From: Bacteroidota bacterium
GTDB lineage: Bacteria; Bacteroidota; Bacteroidia; Chitinophagales; Chitinophagaceae
Length of the DNA: 35,229 nt
Direction: 5' to 3'
Assembly: GCA_014190475.1 (NCBI GenBank)
Contig: BJGL01000017.1
Coordinates: 1 to 35,229, forward strand
Within the stretch, counting starts at the first letter, position 1, and each line of letters starts with the position of its first letter. Under the pieces are notes generated by a model. That model worked only from the letters and a program-made list of their open reading frames with translations, had not been told where the DNA came from and did not search any database. The translations under genes were made by a program, and so were the position numbers. Below, piece by piece: positions 27,050 to 34,618 of this stretch.

Positions 27050-29514
27050 GATTAAATAAGCTTTTGTTTTTTTTATTAATTGGGCTGCAACAGTCCTTTG
27101 CTCAACCTACTGTTTCTTCCATCTATCATGGAATAAAAAAGTTGGGTGTAACAGGAACTGTGCTTTATATCGCTGCACATCCTGACGATGAAAATACCCG
27201 ATTGATTACATATCTCGCTAATGACAGACTGCTTCGAACAGGCTATCTGTCCTTGACAAGAGGTGATGGTGGCCAGAACTTAATTGGTCAGGAGCAGGGA
27301 ATTGAGTTAGGGCTGATTCGGACGCAAGAATTACTAGCGGCTCGCCGAGTTGATGGCGGTGAGCAATTCTTTACCAGGGCTTATGATTTTGGATATTCCA
27401 AAACACCTACTGAAACATTCAAGATTTGGGATCGCGAAAAGATTTTGCATGATGTGGTATGGGTAATTCGAACATTTAAGCCCGATGTAGTGATAACGCG
27501 ATTTCCAACTACCGGTGAGGGGGGGCATGGACATCATACGGCCTCTGCTATTCTTGCTGGTGAGGCTGTTAAGGCTGCTGCTGATCCCACTCGTTTTCCG
27601 GAGCAATTAGCCCTCACAGGGGGAGCTTGGCGTGTGAAGCGTTTATTTTGGAACACCTTCAATTTTGGAGGTAATTCAACTATTCGAGAGGATCAACTTA
27701 AGATTGATGTGGGGGGTTATAATAGCTTGTTAGGAAAAAGCTATGGCGAAATTGCTGCACAGAGTCGTAGCCAACACAAAAGCCAAGGTTTTGGTGTTCC
27801 TGTTTCAAGAGGGGAGGCTTTTGAGTATTTTAAACTAATTGATGGGGCCTCCGCTTCTAAAGACATTATGGAAGGTATTTCACTTGACTGGGGCGCTAGG
27901 CTGGGTTCTTCTATCATCCAGCAGCAAATTGATAGCCTTTTACTTCATTTTAATTGGCTCGATCCTAAAGCGTCTTTACCTGGTTTACTAAACTTGTATC
28001 AATCACTTGAGAAGCTTGAGCCAACTTCAATCGTTACACATAAAAAGAAAGAACTGAAAGAACTCATTTTGGCGGTTAGTGGAATTTACCTGGAAGCCAC
28101 TTCCTCACAGCTACGTGCTGTGCAGGGTGATTCTGTACAGGTTGCCTTATTGGCTATTGATCGCCTTGGAACTTCTGTCACCTTGGAAAGAGCACAAGTG
28201 GGCGAATTCAATGTAGTAAATACCGCTACAGCGCTAAAACTAAATAAGCCCTTCACGGTCAACACAAAATTCCTGGTTCGTCCTAGTTTCCCAATTTCCC
28301 AGCCCTATTGGTTACAGCTTCCTATGCAACAAGGGTATTTTGTAGTCAATGACCTCTACTTGATTGGTAAGCCCGAGAATGAAGCTCCACTCTCCTGTAC
28401 TATTGATTTAAAATGGGGGACTCAAGTAATTTCTTACCAAGTGCCGGTACGTTATAAGTTTACGGATCCTGTAAAAGGCGAACTGCAATGGCCCTTGGAG
28501 GTTGTTCCGCCAGTTTCTATTCAACCCGATGAGTTGGTGCATCTAATTACTGCCGCTAATAATCCAATTAAGGGGCATGCGCAAGTAGCCGGAATGTCAG
28601 CCCAAACAAATTTGAAACCGGAGTTGATTTCGAACAAAAAAACAAAGAGCAGGGTAGATCCGCTACTCATCAGTTCACTACAAAAAGATCAGCTTGAAAG
28701 TTTTGATTATTTCCTGACTCCCAAAGAAAATGCGGATACTGTTACGCTGGGTGTTTCTCTTTCTAATGGAAATCGTGTTAATACAACTACTACTGTAATT
28801 CGGTATGATCATATTCCACCTATCACTTATTTTAAAACAGCGTCAGTATACACGCGTAATTTTCAAGTAAAGATTGCAGGGAAAAATATTGGCTATATAC
28901 CAGGTGCTGGAGACAAGATCCCCGACGGATTAAAGCGGCTTGGTTATAACATCACCGTGCTTGATGAAAATCTTTTGTCAACCATATCGCTTCAACAGTT
29001 CGATGCTATAATTACTGGCGTGAGAGCACATAATACACAAGAATGGCTCAATAAATATCATGAAAAATTGATGGCTTATGTCGAGCAAGGAGGAAATTAT
29101 CTGGTGCAGTATAACACCAGTAATCAAATAGGTCCTGTCAAAGCTAAAATTGGACCTTATCCCTTTGCAATTACACGAAATCGAATCACGGACCAGGATG
29201 CGGCTGTTGTATTTTTAGATCCTACACATCCTGTCTTCAATTTTCCAAATCGTATCCTTCCTCAGGATTTTGAGGGATGGATACAAGAGCGAAGTATCTA
29301 TCATGGCTTAGACACGGCGGGAAAGCTTCAGCCCTTACTTAGCATGGCGGATCCGGATGAAAAACCAGATACCGGCTCTTTATTGGTGGCTCGTTATGGA
29401 AAAGGATGGTTTACGTACACAGGACTTTCGTTATTTAGACAAATACCAGCAGGTGTTCCGGGAGCTTATCGCTTATTGGCAAATCTGTTGGCACTAGGAA
29501 ATGTTGAAAGGTAG
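27046..29514 (+). CDS. Exported PIG-L (LmbE-like) deacetylase with C-terminal GATase-like domain
   Basis: An 822-residue secreted protein. A signal peptide (1-19, ending SFA) precedes a PIG-L/LmbE zinc deacetylase domain with AHPDDEN (His45, Asp47-Asp48) and GHGHHTAS (His161-His164), the usual metal-binding pair. Family members remove acetyl groups from N-acetylglucosamine derivatives (MshB, BshB, GPI synthesis) or from chito-oligosaccharides. The remaining 600 residues contain beta-rich modules and, at about 610-820, a Rossmann-like segment (IGYIPGAGDKIPDGL, FDAIITGVRAHN, YVEQGGNYLVQYN) that resembles the end of the neighbouring M14 peptidase. It is coupled to the peptidase by a 4-bp ATGA overlap and is 3 bp from the next small gene. 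The substrate is not deducible. Confidence 0.9.
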   Translation: MRLNKLLFFLLIGLQQSFAQPTVSSIYHGIKKLGVTGTVLYIAAHPDDENTRLITYLANDRLLRTGYLSLTRGDGGQNLIGQEQGIELGLIRTQELLAARRVDGGEQFFTRAYDFGYSKTPTETFKIWDREKILHDVVWVIRTFKPDVVITRFPTTGEGGHGHHTASAILAGEAVKAAADPTRFPEQLALTGGAWRVKRLFWNTFNFGGNSTIREDQLKIDVGGYNSLLGKSYGEIAAQSRSQHKSQGFGVPVSRGEAFEYFKLIDGASASKDIMEGISLDWGARLGSSIIQQQIDSLLLHFNWLDPKASLPGLLNLYQSLEKLEPTSIVTHKKKELKELILAVSGIYLEATSSQLRAVQGDSVQVALLAIDRLGTSVTLERAQVGEFNVVNTATALKLNKPFTVNTKFLVRPSFPISQPYWLQLPMQQGYFVVNDLYLIGKPENEAPLSCTIDLKWGTQVISYQVPVRYKFTDPVKGELQWPLEVVPPVSIQPDELVHLITAANNPIKGHAQVAGMSAQTNLKPELISNKKTKSRVDPLLISSLQKDQLESFDYFLTPKENADTVTLGVSLSNGNRVNTTTTVIRYDHIPPITYFKTASVYTRNFQVKIAGKNIGYIPGAGDKIPDGLKRLGYNITVLDENLLSTISLQQFDAIITGVRAHNTQEWLNKYHEKLMAYVEQGGNYLVQYNTSNQIGPVKAKIGPYPFAITRNRITDQDAAVVFLDPTHPVFNFPNRILPQDFEGWIQERSIYHGLDTAGKLQPLLSMADPDEKPDTGSLLVARYGKGWFTYTGLSLFRQIPAGVPGAYRLLANLLALGNVER

Positions 29515-29517
29515 ACC

Positions 29518-29694
29518 ATGAGTAATTATCAAAAGCAAAGAGCTGATTGGACTTTTGGTTTAGCCATTATAATGGGTTTGGCACTAGGAATCTTCATAAA
29601 GCGAGTAAAAGTAGGACTGATTATTGGCATTGTGATGGGAGGATTAATCCTATTAGCGGGGTGGTTACGTCAAAAAAGAAATCGAAATGCCTGA
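29518..29694 (+). CDS. Small two-helix membrane protein (58 aa), unknown function
   Basis: A 58-codon reading frame placed 3 bp after the PIG-L stop and running 8 bp into the next small gene. It begins MSNYQKQRADW and has two hydrophobic stretches (WTFGLAIIMGLALGIFI and VGLIIGIVMGGLILLAGWL) split by the basic turn KRVK, and it ends in the basic tail RQKRNRNA. This pattern fits a hairpin inner-membrane protein with the loop and C-terminus toward the cytoplasm, although topology is inferred. Several GxxxG-like Gly spacings suggest helix packing. I do not recognise the family. Its position in a chain of overlapping genes between a deacetylase and a symporter argues that it is real and works with them, perhaps as an accessory transporter subunit. 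Confidence 0.72.
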   Translation: MSNYQKQRADWTFGLAIIMGLALGIFIKRVKVGLIIGIVMGGLILLAGWLRQKRNRNA

Positions 29695-29812
29695 TACACC
29701 AGACAATAAACCACCTTTCTTCAGCAGTTGGGATGCCTGGTATGGGGTCCTGATTATTTACTTACTTGTACTTATTTTTTTGTTTTACAAGTTGACAAAG
29801 CATTTTCAATGA
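29687..29812 (+). CDS. Micro membrane protein (41 aa), candidate symporter accessory subunit
   Basis: A 41-codon gene with start 29687 and stop 29810-29812. It overlaps the previous gene by 8 bp, and the symporter start overlaps it by 4 bp (ATGA). The sequence has a polar, Pro-rich head (MPDTPDNKPPFFSSWDAWYG), a single transmembrane helix (VLIIYLLVLIFLFY) and the tail KLTKHFQ. The aromatic SSWDAWY entry into the membrane and the FY-x2-T exit look like deliberate interface features. Small partner subunits are known for several sodium:solute symporters (for example YhdT with PanF). Whether this belongs to any named family I cannot say. Translational coupling to the symporter is the main evidence. 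Confidence 0.74.
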   Translation: MPDTPDNKPPFFSSWDAWYGVLIIYLLVLIFLFYKLTKHFQ

Positions 29813-31554
29813 GCAGACTAGATTGGGGCGTGCTTATTACAACCTTAGTGGGTATTATTCTGTATGGGTTATACAAGAGTCGAACCACTCGCGATCTAGA
29901 CGGTTATTTTCGTTCCAATCGTAATCTGGGTTGGGGACTTGTACTGCTAAGCATCATGGGAACACAGGCTAGCGCCATTACTTTTTTATCCGCGCCTGGG
30001 CAGGCCTATACAGATGGAATGCGGTTTGTTCAGTATTATTTTGGTTTGCCCATTGCCATGATTGTAATTGCTATATTTTTTATCCCTGTTTTTCAGCGAT
30101 TGCAAGTTTATACGGCGTACGAGTATCTAGAAAGTAGATTTGATGGTAAAACTCGGTCCTTAACATCTTTTCTATTTTTATTGCAACGTGGTCTTTCCAC
30201 GGGTATAAGTGTATTTGCTCCTTCGCTTATTCTTTCCTCATTATTAGGCTGGAGTTTAACATCCACTAGTGTAATTATGGGTGGATTATTGATTATTTAC
30301 ACCTTATTTGGGGGAGCTAGAGCCGTTGCTTACACACAACAATTACAATTGGGAATCATCTTTGCCGGTTTATTCTTAGCGGGGTGGATGGTAGTTCGCT
30401 TATTGCCTCCTGAAGTTGGATTGGCTGATGCCTTGCGGATTGGGGGAAAGCTGGGTAAGTTTTCAATCATAACCACGGGCTTTAAGGAAGGTCGTTTTGA
30501 TTGGAGTGATCAATATAATATTTGGAGTGGATTGGTGGGTGGTTTCTTTCTTGCCTTATCCTATTTCGGTACGGACCAAAGCCAGGTAGGTCGTTATTTA
30601 ACTGCACGATCAGCCAGAGAGAGTAAGTTGGGCTTGCTTATGAATGGCTTTGTGAAAGTTCCCATGCAGTTTTTGATTTTATTGTTAGGCGTCCTTGTTT
30701 TTTCATTTTACCAATTTACAAAGGCGCCAATTTTCTTTAATGAGGTGCAATTAGCGAAGATCAGACAGCATCCTGTTTATGCGGACTCGCTGGAACAGGC
30801 ACAAGCTCATTTTGATCAATTGTCTGTTGACAAAAAGCGATTATTGACTGCTTATACGGCCTTGAAAGGGGATAGTGAAGCAAACCGGTTAGCGCAAGAT
30901 TCAATGCTGGAGAAATATCGGTCGGTGCATGCTGAATCAGAGATAATTCGTAATCGATTGAAGTTTTGGCTCAATAAAAAAATTGTAGGAGGGGATGGGA
31001 ATGATACCAATTATATATTTCTTCGGTTTGTGGTGGATCATCTGCCCGCTGGTCTAGTGGGCCTTTTGATTGCTATTATTTTTTTAGCATCATGGGGAAG
31101 TATTGCCGCCGCCATTAATTCGCTTGCTGCCGCCACGATGATCGACTTTCATCGTCGCTATAGTAAAAAATCAATTACTGATGAGTCGGAATTCCGATGG
31201 TCTCGTTGGTATACACTTGCTTGGGGTATCTTTTGTATTGTAGTTGCACTCTTTACGTACAATATTGGAAATAGCTTAATTGAGGCTGTGAATGTGTTGG
31301 GCTCACTTTTCTATGGTGTAGTACTAGGCATTTTTTGTGTTGCTTTATTTCTACCCAAGATTAAGAGCGGTAACTTAGTTTTTTGGGCTGCTCTAGTAGC
31401 CGAAGTTTTAGTCATTCTTGTTTTCTATTTGAGTAAGACGGGATACATAAAACTTGGTTTTCTTTGGCTCAATCCTTTGGGCGTTTTTGCAGTCATACTA
31501 TTTTCGCTAATTGGTCAATACGGTGTATCACTCAAGCGGAGTTTTCTGCAATAA
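29809..31554 (+). CDS. Sodium:solute symporter family transporter
   Basis: A 581-residue inner-membrane secondary transporter of the SSS family (LeuT fold). The N-terminal marks are residues 27-62 (RDLDGYFRSNRNLGWG, then GTQASAITFLSAPG, the unwound first core helix) and LLIIYTLFGGARAVAYTQQLQ (161-180), the SSS signature. WGSIAAAINSLAAATMIDF (429-447) carries the Ser/Ala-rich Na+-binding helix. Between residues about 303 and 405 there is a hydrophilic, partly coiled insertion of about 100 residues that splits two membrane segments. I start at 29809 (MSRLDWGV), which overlaps the preceding gene as ATGA; the in-frame extension back to 29728 is antisense to nothing but covers the micro-gene in another frame. 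The substrate is unknown: sugars, amino sugars, amino acids or acids are all possible. Confidence 0.9.
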   Translation: MSRLDWGVLITTLVGIILYGLYKSRTTRDLDGYFRSNRNLGWGLVLLSIMGTQASAITFLSAPGQAYTDGMRFVQYYFGLPIAMIVIAIFFIPVFQRLQVYTAYEYLESRFDGKTRSLTSFLFLLQRGLSTGISVFAPSLILSSLLGWSLTSTSVIMGGLLIIYTLFGGARAVAYTQQLQLGIIFAGLFLAGWMVVRLLPPEVGLADALRIGGKLGKFSIITTGFKEGRFDWSDQYNIWSGLVGGFFLALSYFGTDQSQVGRYLTARSARESKLGLLMNGFVKVPMQFLILLLGVLVFSFYQFTKAPIFFNEVQLAKIRQHPVYADSLEQAQAHFDQLSVDKKRLLTAYTALKGDSEANRLAQDSMLEKYRSVHAESEIIRNRLKFWLNKKIVGGDGNDTNYIFLRFVVDHLPAGLVGLLIAIIFLASWGSIAAAINSLAAATMIDFHRRYSKKSITDESEFRWSRWYTLAWGIFCIVVALFTYNIGNSLIEAVNVLGSLFYGVVLGIFCVALFLPKIKSGNLVFWAALVAEVLVILVFYLSKTGYIKLGFLWLNPLGVFAVILFSLIGQYGVSLKRSFLQ

Positions 31555-31582
31555 AAAAACCGCGTTGGTAACAACGCGGTTT
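31553..31582 (-). terminator. Terminator of the DUF2911 gene, shared with the symporter operon
   Basis: An 11-bp perfect stem (31557-31567 with 31572-31582, AAACCGCGTTG arms, loop GTAA). On the minus strand it is followed by a run of T residues, giving a strong end for the DUF2911 gene 18 bp after its stop. On the plus strand it has only a short T stretch, so it may also slow transcription from the symporter side. Confidence 0.9.
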
Positions 31583-31599
31583 AAAGGAAGTGTGGTTTC

Positions 31600-32430
31600 T
31601 TATTTTAGTTCAGCCAATAGCTTGTCGTTCAACTTCACATAATCCATATTCTTGGCAGCCAACGCTAGTTCCTTGGATTTTTGTGCCGATGCTTTTGCCT
31701 CTGCTTTCTTTCCAAGCTTTGCCTGGCAATTTGCTAATTGGTGAAGTACCCAGTAAGCAGTAGGAGTTGCCGTAGCGGCTTTCTCAAACCAGCTAAGTGC
31801 TTGATTTAAATCTTTTCCGTTATCCATGAAATACATGGCAGCGTTAAAATAGGGTGGTTTTTCTCCCTGCATAGCCGTATTGATCTGTTGCATGATGCGG
31901 GTATCAATGTCAGTATCAACAGTAAGGGCTACTTTAACCTGATCCCAGCTGAGTTCAATCTGGCATTGTGTTGGTTTGATATTATCCACTTGAATCATAA
32001 AATTCTCTGTACGATCGTTGGTTTTTGAAACCGGAACATTCACGCGAACTACATCCATTTCTTGTTTGTAAGCGGAGGGACTGGTTACATCTGTTTGCTT
32101 GGAGATGATCAATGTCCAACTGTCTTTATTCGGGATGCTCAATAGACCGTATTTGCCTGGAGCAAGTTTAACCCCACCTATTGTTACTTCGTCGCTGAAT
32201 TGCAGGGTAGTGGCGCTGTTGGCTCCGGTTCTCCATACATTACCATAGGGGACCAAATCGCCAAAAATTTTACGTCCTTTCATGGCAGGTCTGGAGTAGG
32301 CGATTTCAATACTACCCAAACCAAAATCTTGTTTAATAGTTTGTAAAGGACTTGGAGCCGGTGTACGCAGCTGTGCTTGGCTGGTCATGATACTTCCAAC
32401 CAAAAGGGCTGCCAACATAAATTTTTTCAT
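31600..32430 (-). CDS. Exported DUF2911-domain protein with TPR-like C-terminus
   Basis: A 276-residue exported protein. A signal peptide (MKKFMLAALLVGSIMTSQA) is followed by a DUF2911 domain (about 22-175), recognised by IEIAYSRPAMKGRKIFGDLVPYG, VWRTGANSATTLQFSDEV, GGVKLAPGKYGLLSIP and W-x-L-I-I. The family is frequent in Bacteroidota and of unknown function. The C-terminal 80 residues form two to three helices like tetratricopeptide repeats (ALSWFEKAATATPTAYWVLH, then LANCQAKLGKKAEAKASAQK), suggesting protein contacts. A perfect -7 element lies 21 bp upstream of the start, and the gene is single, with its own terminator. Assignment is confident; function is not. Confidence 0.85.
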   Translation of the reverse strand: MKKFMLAALLVGSIMTSQAQLRTPAPSPLQTIKQDFGLGSIEIAYSRPAMKGRKIFGDLVPYGNVWRTGANSATTLQFSDEVTIGGVKLAPGKYGLLSIPNKDSWTLIISKQTDVTSPSAYKQEMDVVRVNVPVSKTNDRTENFMIQVDNIKPTQCQIELSWDQVKVALTVDTDIDTRIMQQINTAMQGEKPPYFNAAMYFMDNGKDLNQALSWFEKAATATPTAYWVLHQLANCQAKLGKKAEAKASAQKSKELALAAKNMDYVKLNDKLLAELK

Positions 32431-32451
32431 AGTGCTTGCTTATTTGAAGTA

Positions 32452-32459
32452 CAAAAATA
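32452..32459 (-). promoter_or_regulatory. -7 promoter element of the DUF2911 gene
   Basis: TATTTTTG on the minus strand, a perfect TAnnTTTG match ending 21 bp before the ATG at 32430. No clear -33 TTG block at the standard spacing. Confidence 0.55.
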
Positions 32460-32479
32460 GCGTAATCGCGGGAATGCTA

Positions 32480-33391
32480 TTAAAGCCGGCTTTGTTTAAA
32501 GCCTGGATGAAACTCCACCAGTGTTTTTCTTAAAAAATCACGATCTAAGTGCGTGTAAATTTCTGTGGTAGTAATGCTGGAGTGCCCCAACATTTCTTGA
32601 ACAGCCCTCAAATCAGCCCCTCCCTCAATCAGGTGTGTAGCAAAGGAATGTCGAAACGTATGCGGGGATACCGTTTTTTGAATGCCCGCTGCAACCGCCA
32701 AATCGCGTATAATGTAAAATACCATTACACGCGAAAGCGGACTACCTCTTTTATTAAGGAACAGGAAATCTTCCTTGCCTTTTTGTGGAGTGATTTCTTG
32801 TCGGGTAGTTTGTCTATAGAGTTGAATATACCGGGATGCACTGTCTCCAATGGGTACCAGTCTTTCTTTATCTCCCTTTCCTCGCACACGAATAAAGCCC
32901 AGATCCAGGTAGAGTTTAGAAAGTTGCAAATTGACTAGCTCACTGACACGAAGCCCGCAGCTATATAAGGTTTCCAGCATCGCTTTATTACGCGTGCTTT
33001 CTGGTTTGCTGAGATCTAACTGTGCAATCAACTGTTCAATTTCTTCAAAGCTTAGTGTATCGGGAAGCACTCTTTTTTTCTTTGGCGCTTCCAGTAAGGA
33101 GGTGGGATCCTCTTTACAGATTTGTTCCAGCAAACAGTACCGATAAAAAGATTTTATCCCCGATAATATTCTTGCTTGTGAGCCTGCCGAGAATCCATTT
33201 TCATGAATCCATTTTAAAAATTTTCGAAGATGCTCTGTTTGCACCTTAGCCGGGGAATCGGCTAATTGAGTGGTGGCTAAAAAACGACAGAATAAAGTAA
33301 GATCTCTTAGGTAAGCTTCTATCGAATTTTCTGCAAGTGATTTTTCGAGTTGCAGCCAGGCTTTGAATCCCTTTTGGTATACCTGCCACAT
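32480..33391 (-). CDS. xerD: Site-specific tyrosine recombinase XerD
   Basis: Resolves chromosome dimers at dif together with XerC. The 303-residue protein has the N-terminal SAM-like core-binding domain (about 1-100, FKAWLQLEKSLAENSIEAYLRDL) and the C-terminal catalytic domain. The six active-site residues fall at Arg148 (YSCGLRVSEL), Lys172 (RGKGDKERLVP), His244 and Arg247 (SPHTFRHSFATHL), His270 (LGHSSITTT) and the nucleophile Tyr279 (IYTHLD). As I recall, these are exactly the residue numbers of E. coli XerD, which supports XerD over a phage integrase. No integron, att repeat or phage genes are nearby, so I read it as the housekeeping enzyme. It is 6 bp from the upstream lipoprotein gene and probably in its operon. 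Confidence 0.9.
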   Translation of the reverse strand: MWQVYQKGFKAWLQLEKSLAENSIEAYLRDLTLFCRFLATTQLADSPAKVQTEHLRKFLKWIHENGFSAGSQARILSGIKSFYRYCLLEQICKEDPTSLLEAPKKKRVLPDTLSFEEIEQLIAQLDLSKPESTRNKAMLETLYSCGLRVSELVNLQLSKLYLDLGFIRVRGKGDKERLVPIGDSASRYIQLYRQTTRQEITPQKGKEDFLFLNKRGSPLSRVMVFYIIRDLAVAAGIQKTVSPHTFRHSFATHLIEGGADLRAVQEMLGHSSITTTEIYTHLDRDFLRKTLVEFHPGFKQSRL

Positions 33392-33397
33392 AAGCGT

Positions 33398-34054
33398 TTA
33401 TTCCAGTACTATTTTCTTTTCCTTGATCACCCATACATTGCCAATCCGAATTTTTGCCCAAATTTTACTGCGGGTTACCGACGCACTGTCAATATGATCG
33501 TGTATGGCATCATAATCGATATCTAATTTTTCTCCAAAAGTCATCATGGCTTTTTTTCCGTCAATCGCATCCTCCACAAAAAGATTACCTCGGTCTGTAT
33601 TGGTGATTAGTCCCTCTTCGATCGAGAACTTTGGATCCATAGGGTTAAGGCCGCTGCTTTTTAGACTAAAGGGAGTCTCTTTATCATAGGGTAGCTTTAT
33701 CTGGAAGCCTCGTCCTGTAATGCAATCATTGAACAAGATCCAAGCATATTGGTTTTCTTTGAATTGAACCTTCATGAAGTCTTTATTGATCTTTACGCTT
33801 CTTCCAATTAGGTAAGCAAATCCTATTTTTCTTTTTGTGCCTAACCCACTATAACTCCAACTCAACGTATCTGGCAAACAGTTGGCAACGCTTATTTCTA
33901 CATAGGGAGTGTCTTCATGCGTGCCGCTAAATCGGATATTCTCCGTGGTGCAGGCTGTATCACAAAAAGTGGGGGGAGCAGAAGAAAACAAACTGCAGGA
34001 TTGAATGCTGCCTGCGGTTAGTGTCAAAGCAACAAAGAATAGTGGGATACGCAT
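33398..34054 (-). CDS. Predicted lipoprotein of unknown function
   Basis: A 218-residue protein with a lipoprotein signal peptide: basic start MRIPLF, hydrophobic core and a lipobox ending GSIQSC, with the lipidated Cys at residue 20. The mature part is mostly beta-strand, with further Cys residues at about 31 and 35 (FCDTACTT), 59 (ANCLPD) and 110 (FNDCITG), which could form disulfides in the periplasm. I do not recognise a named domain. The pattern PYVEISVANCLPDTLSWSYSG resembles small beta-sandwich envelope proteins, but this is only an impression. It is upstream of xerD with a 6-bp gap, and a perfect -7 promoter element (34069-34076) lies 14 bp before the start. Confidence 0.7.
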   Translation of the reverse strand: MRIPLFFVALTLTAGSIQSCSLFSSAPPTFCDTACTTENIRFSGTHEDTPYVEISVANCLPDTLSWSYSGLGTKRKIGFAYLIGRSVKINKDFMKVQFKENQYAWILFNDCITGRGFQIKLPYDKETPFSLKSSGLNPMDPKFSIEEGLITNTDRGNLFVEDAIDGKKAMMTFGEKLDIDYDAIHDHIDSASVTRSKIWAKIRIGNVWVIKEKKIVLE

Positions 34055-34068
34055 GGATTGTGTTTTGA

Positions 34069-34076
34069 CAAATTTA
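34069..34076 (-). promoter_or_regulatory. -7 promoter element of the lipoprotein-xerD operon
   Basis: TAAATTTG on the minus strand fits TAnnTTTG exactly and lies 14 bp before the ATG at 34054. The predicted leader is very short. The divergent YkgJ-type gene starts at 34106. Confidence 0.55.
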
Positions 34077-34105
34077 ATCCCTTTGAATAACTATCTTAGC
34101 GCACC

Positions 34106-34618
34106 ATGAAAAATGTAAAGGAATTTTCTCTGCGCGGATTCCTGTCCCGCGCCAAACGTGATCGACGTGCATATCGACTTTATTTAACTCGTCTTGAAAA
34201 AAATAAACCTCGTGGAGTTGAAAGTCGTTTAGCAGCATGGGATAAAGCAGTGTGGAAGGAAATAGATTGCCTATCCTGCGCTAATTGCTGTAAAACCATG
34301 ACCCCAACGTATACTCCCCGCGACTTAAAACGTATTTCCAAGCATTTGGGAATGACAGTTTCCGCTTTTCAGAAAAAGTGGCTAAAAAAAGAACGGGGAG
34401 GGGATAGGGATTGGATTAATAAAAGCACCCCTTGCCAGTTTTTGAATAAAAAGGATAATACCTGTAGTATTTATGCGGTTCGGCCTGCTGATTGTGCGGG
34501 ATTTCCACACCTGCGGAAAAAGTTTGTTGATTTCGCACACATTCATCATCAGAATATTGAAAGTTGTCCTGCTACGCATGCATTAGTAACTAAAATGATG
34601 TCGGAGATTAAACCCTAG
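34106..34618 (+). CDS. YkgJ-family cysteine-cluster protein
   Basis: A 170-residue protein with the YkgJ/CxxCxxCC pattern: Cys55, Cys58, Cys61 and Cys62 (CLSCANCC), then Cys110 (TPCQFLN), Cys120 (NTCSIYAVRP) and Cys130 (DCAGFP). Seven conserved Cys residues suggest a bound zinc or iron-sulfur cluster, but the biochemical role of this family is not settled. The N-terminus is basic (RGFLSRAKRDRRAYRLYLTRLEKNKP). No signal peptide is visible, so it is probably cytoplasmic. Its stop overlaps that of the convergent yraN gene by 4 bp. The family call is firm, the function open. Confidence 0.85.
   Translation: MKNVKEFSLRGFLSRAKRDRRAYRLYLTRLEKNKPRGVESRLAAWDKAVWKEIDCLSCANCCKTMTPTYTPRDLKRISKHLGMTVSAFQKKWLKKERGGDRDWINKSTPCQFLNKKDNTCSIYAVRPADCAGFPHLRKKFVDFAHIHHQNIESCPATHALVTKMMSEIKP

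Noticed and set aside
29728-29808. An upstream in-frame start for the symporter.
   Set aside because: It runs through the 41-codon gene in another frame; the ATG at 29809 overlaps that gene's stop (ATGA) and begins the normal first helix.
32480-33391. The tyrosine recombinase as a phage or transposon integrase, marking a mobile element next to tRNA-Asp or elsewhere.
   Set aside because: Catalytic residue positions match chromosomal XerD, it lies in an ordinary operon, and no att-like duplication, phage or cargo genes are seen.
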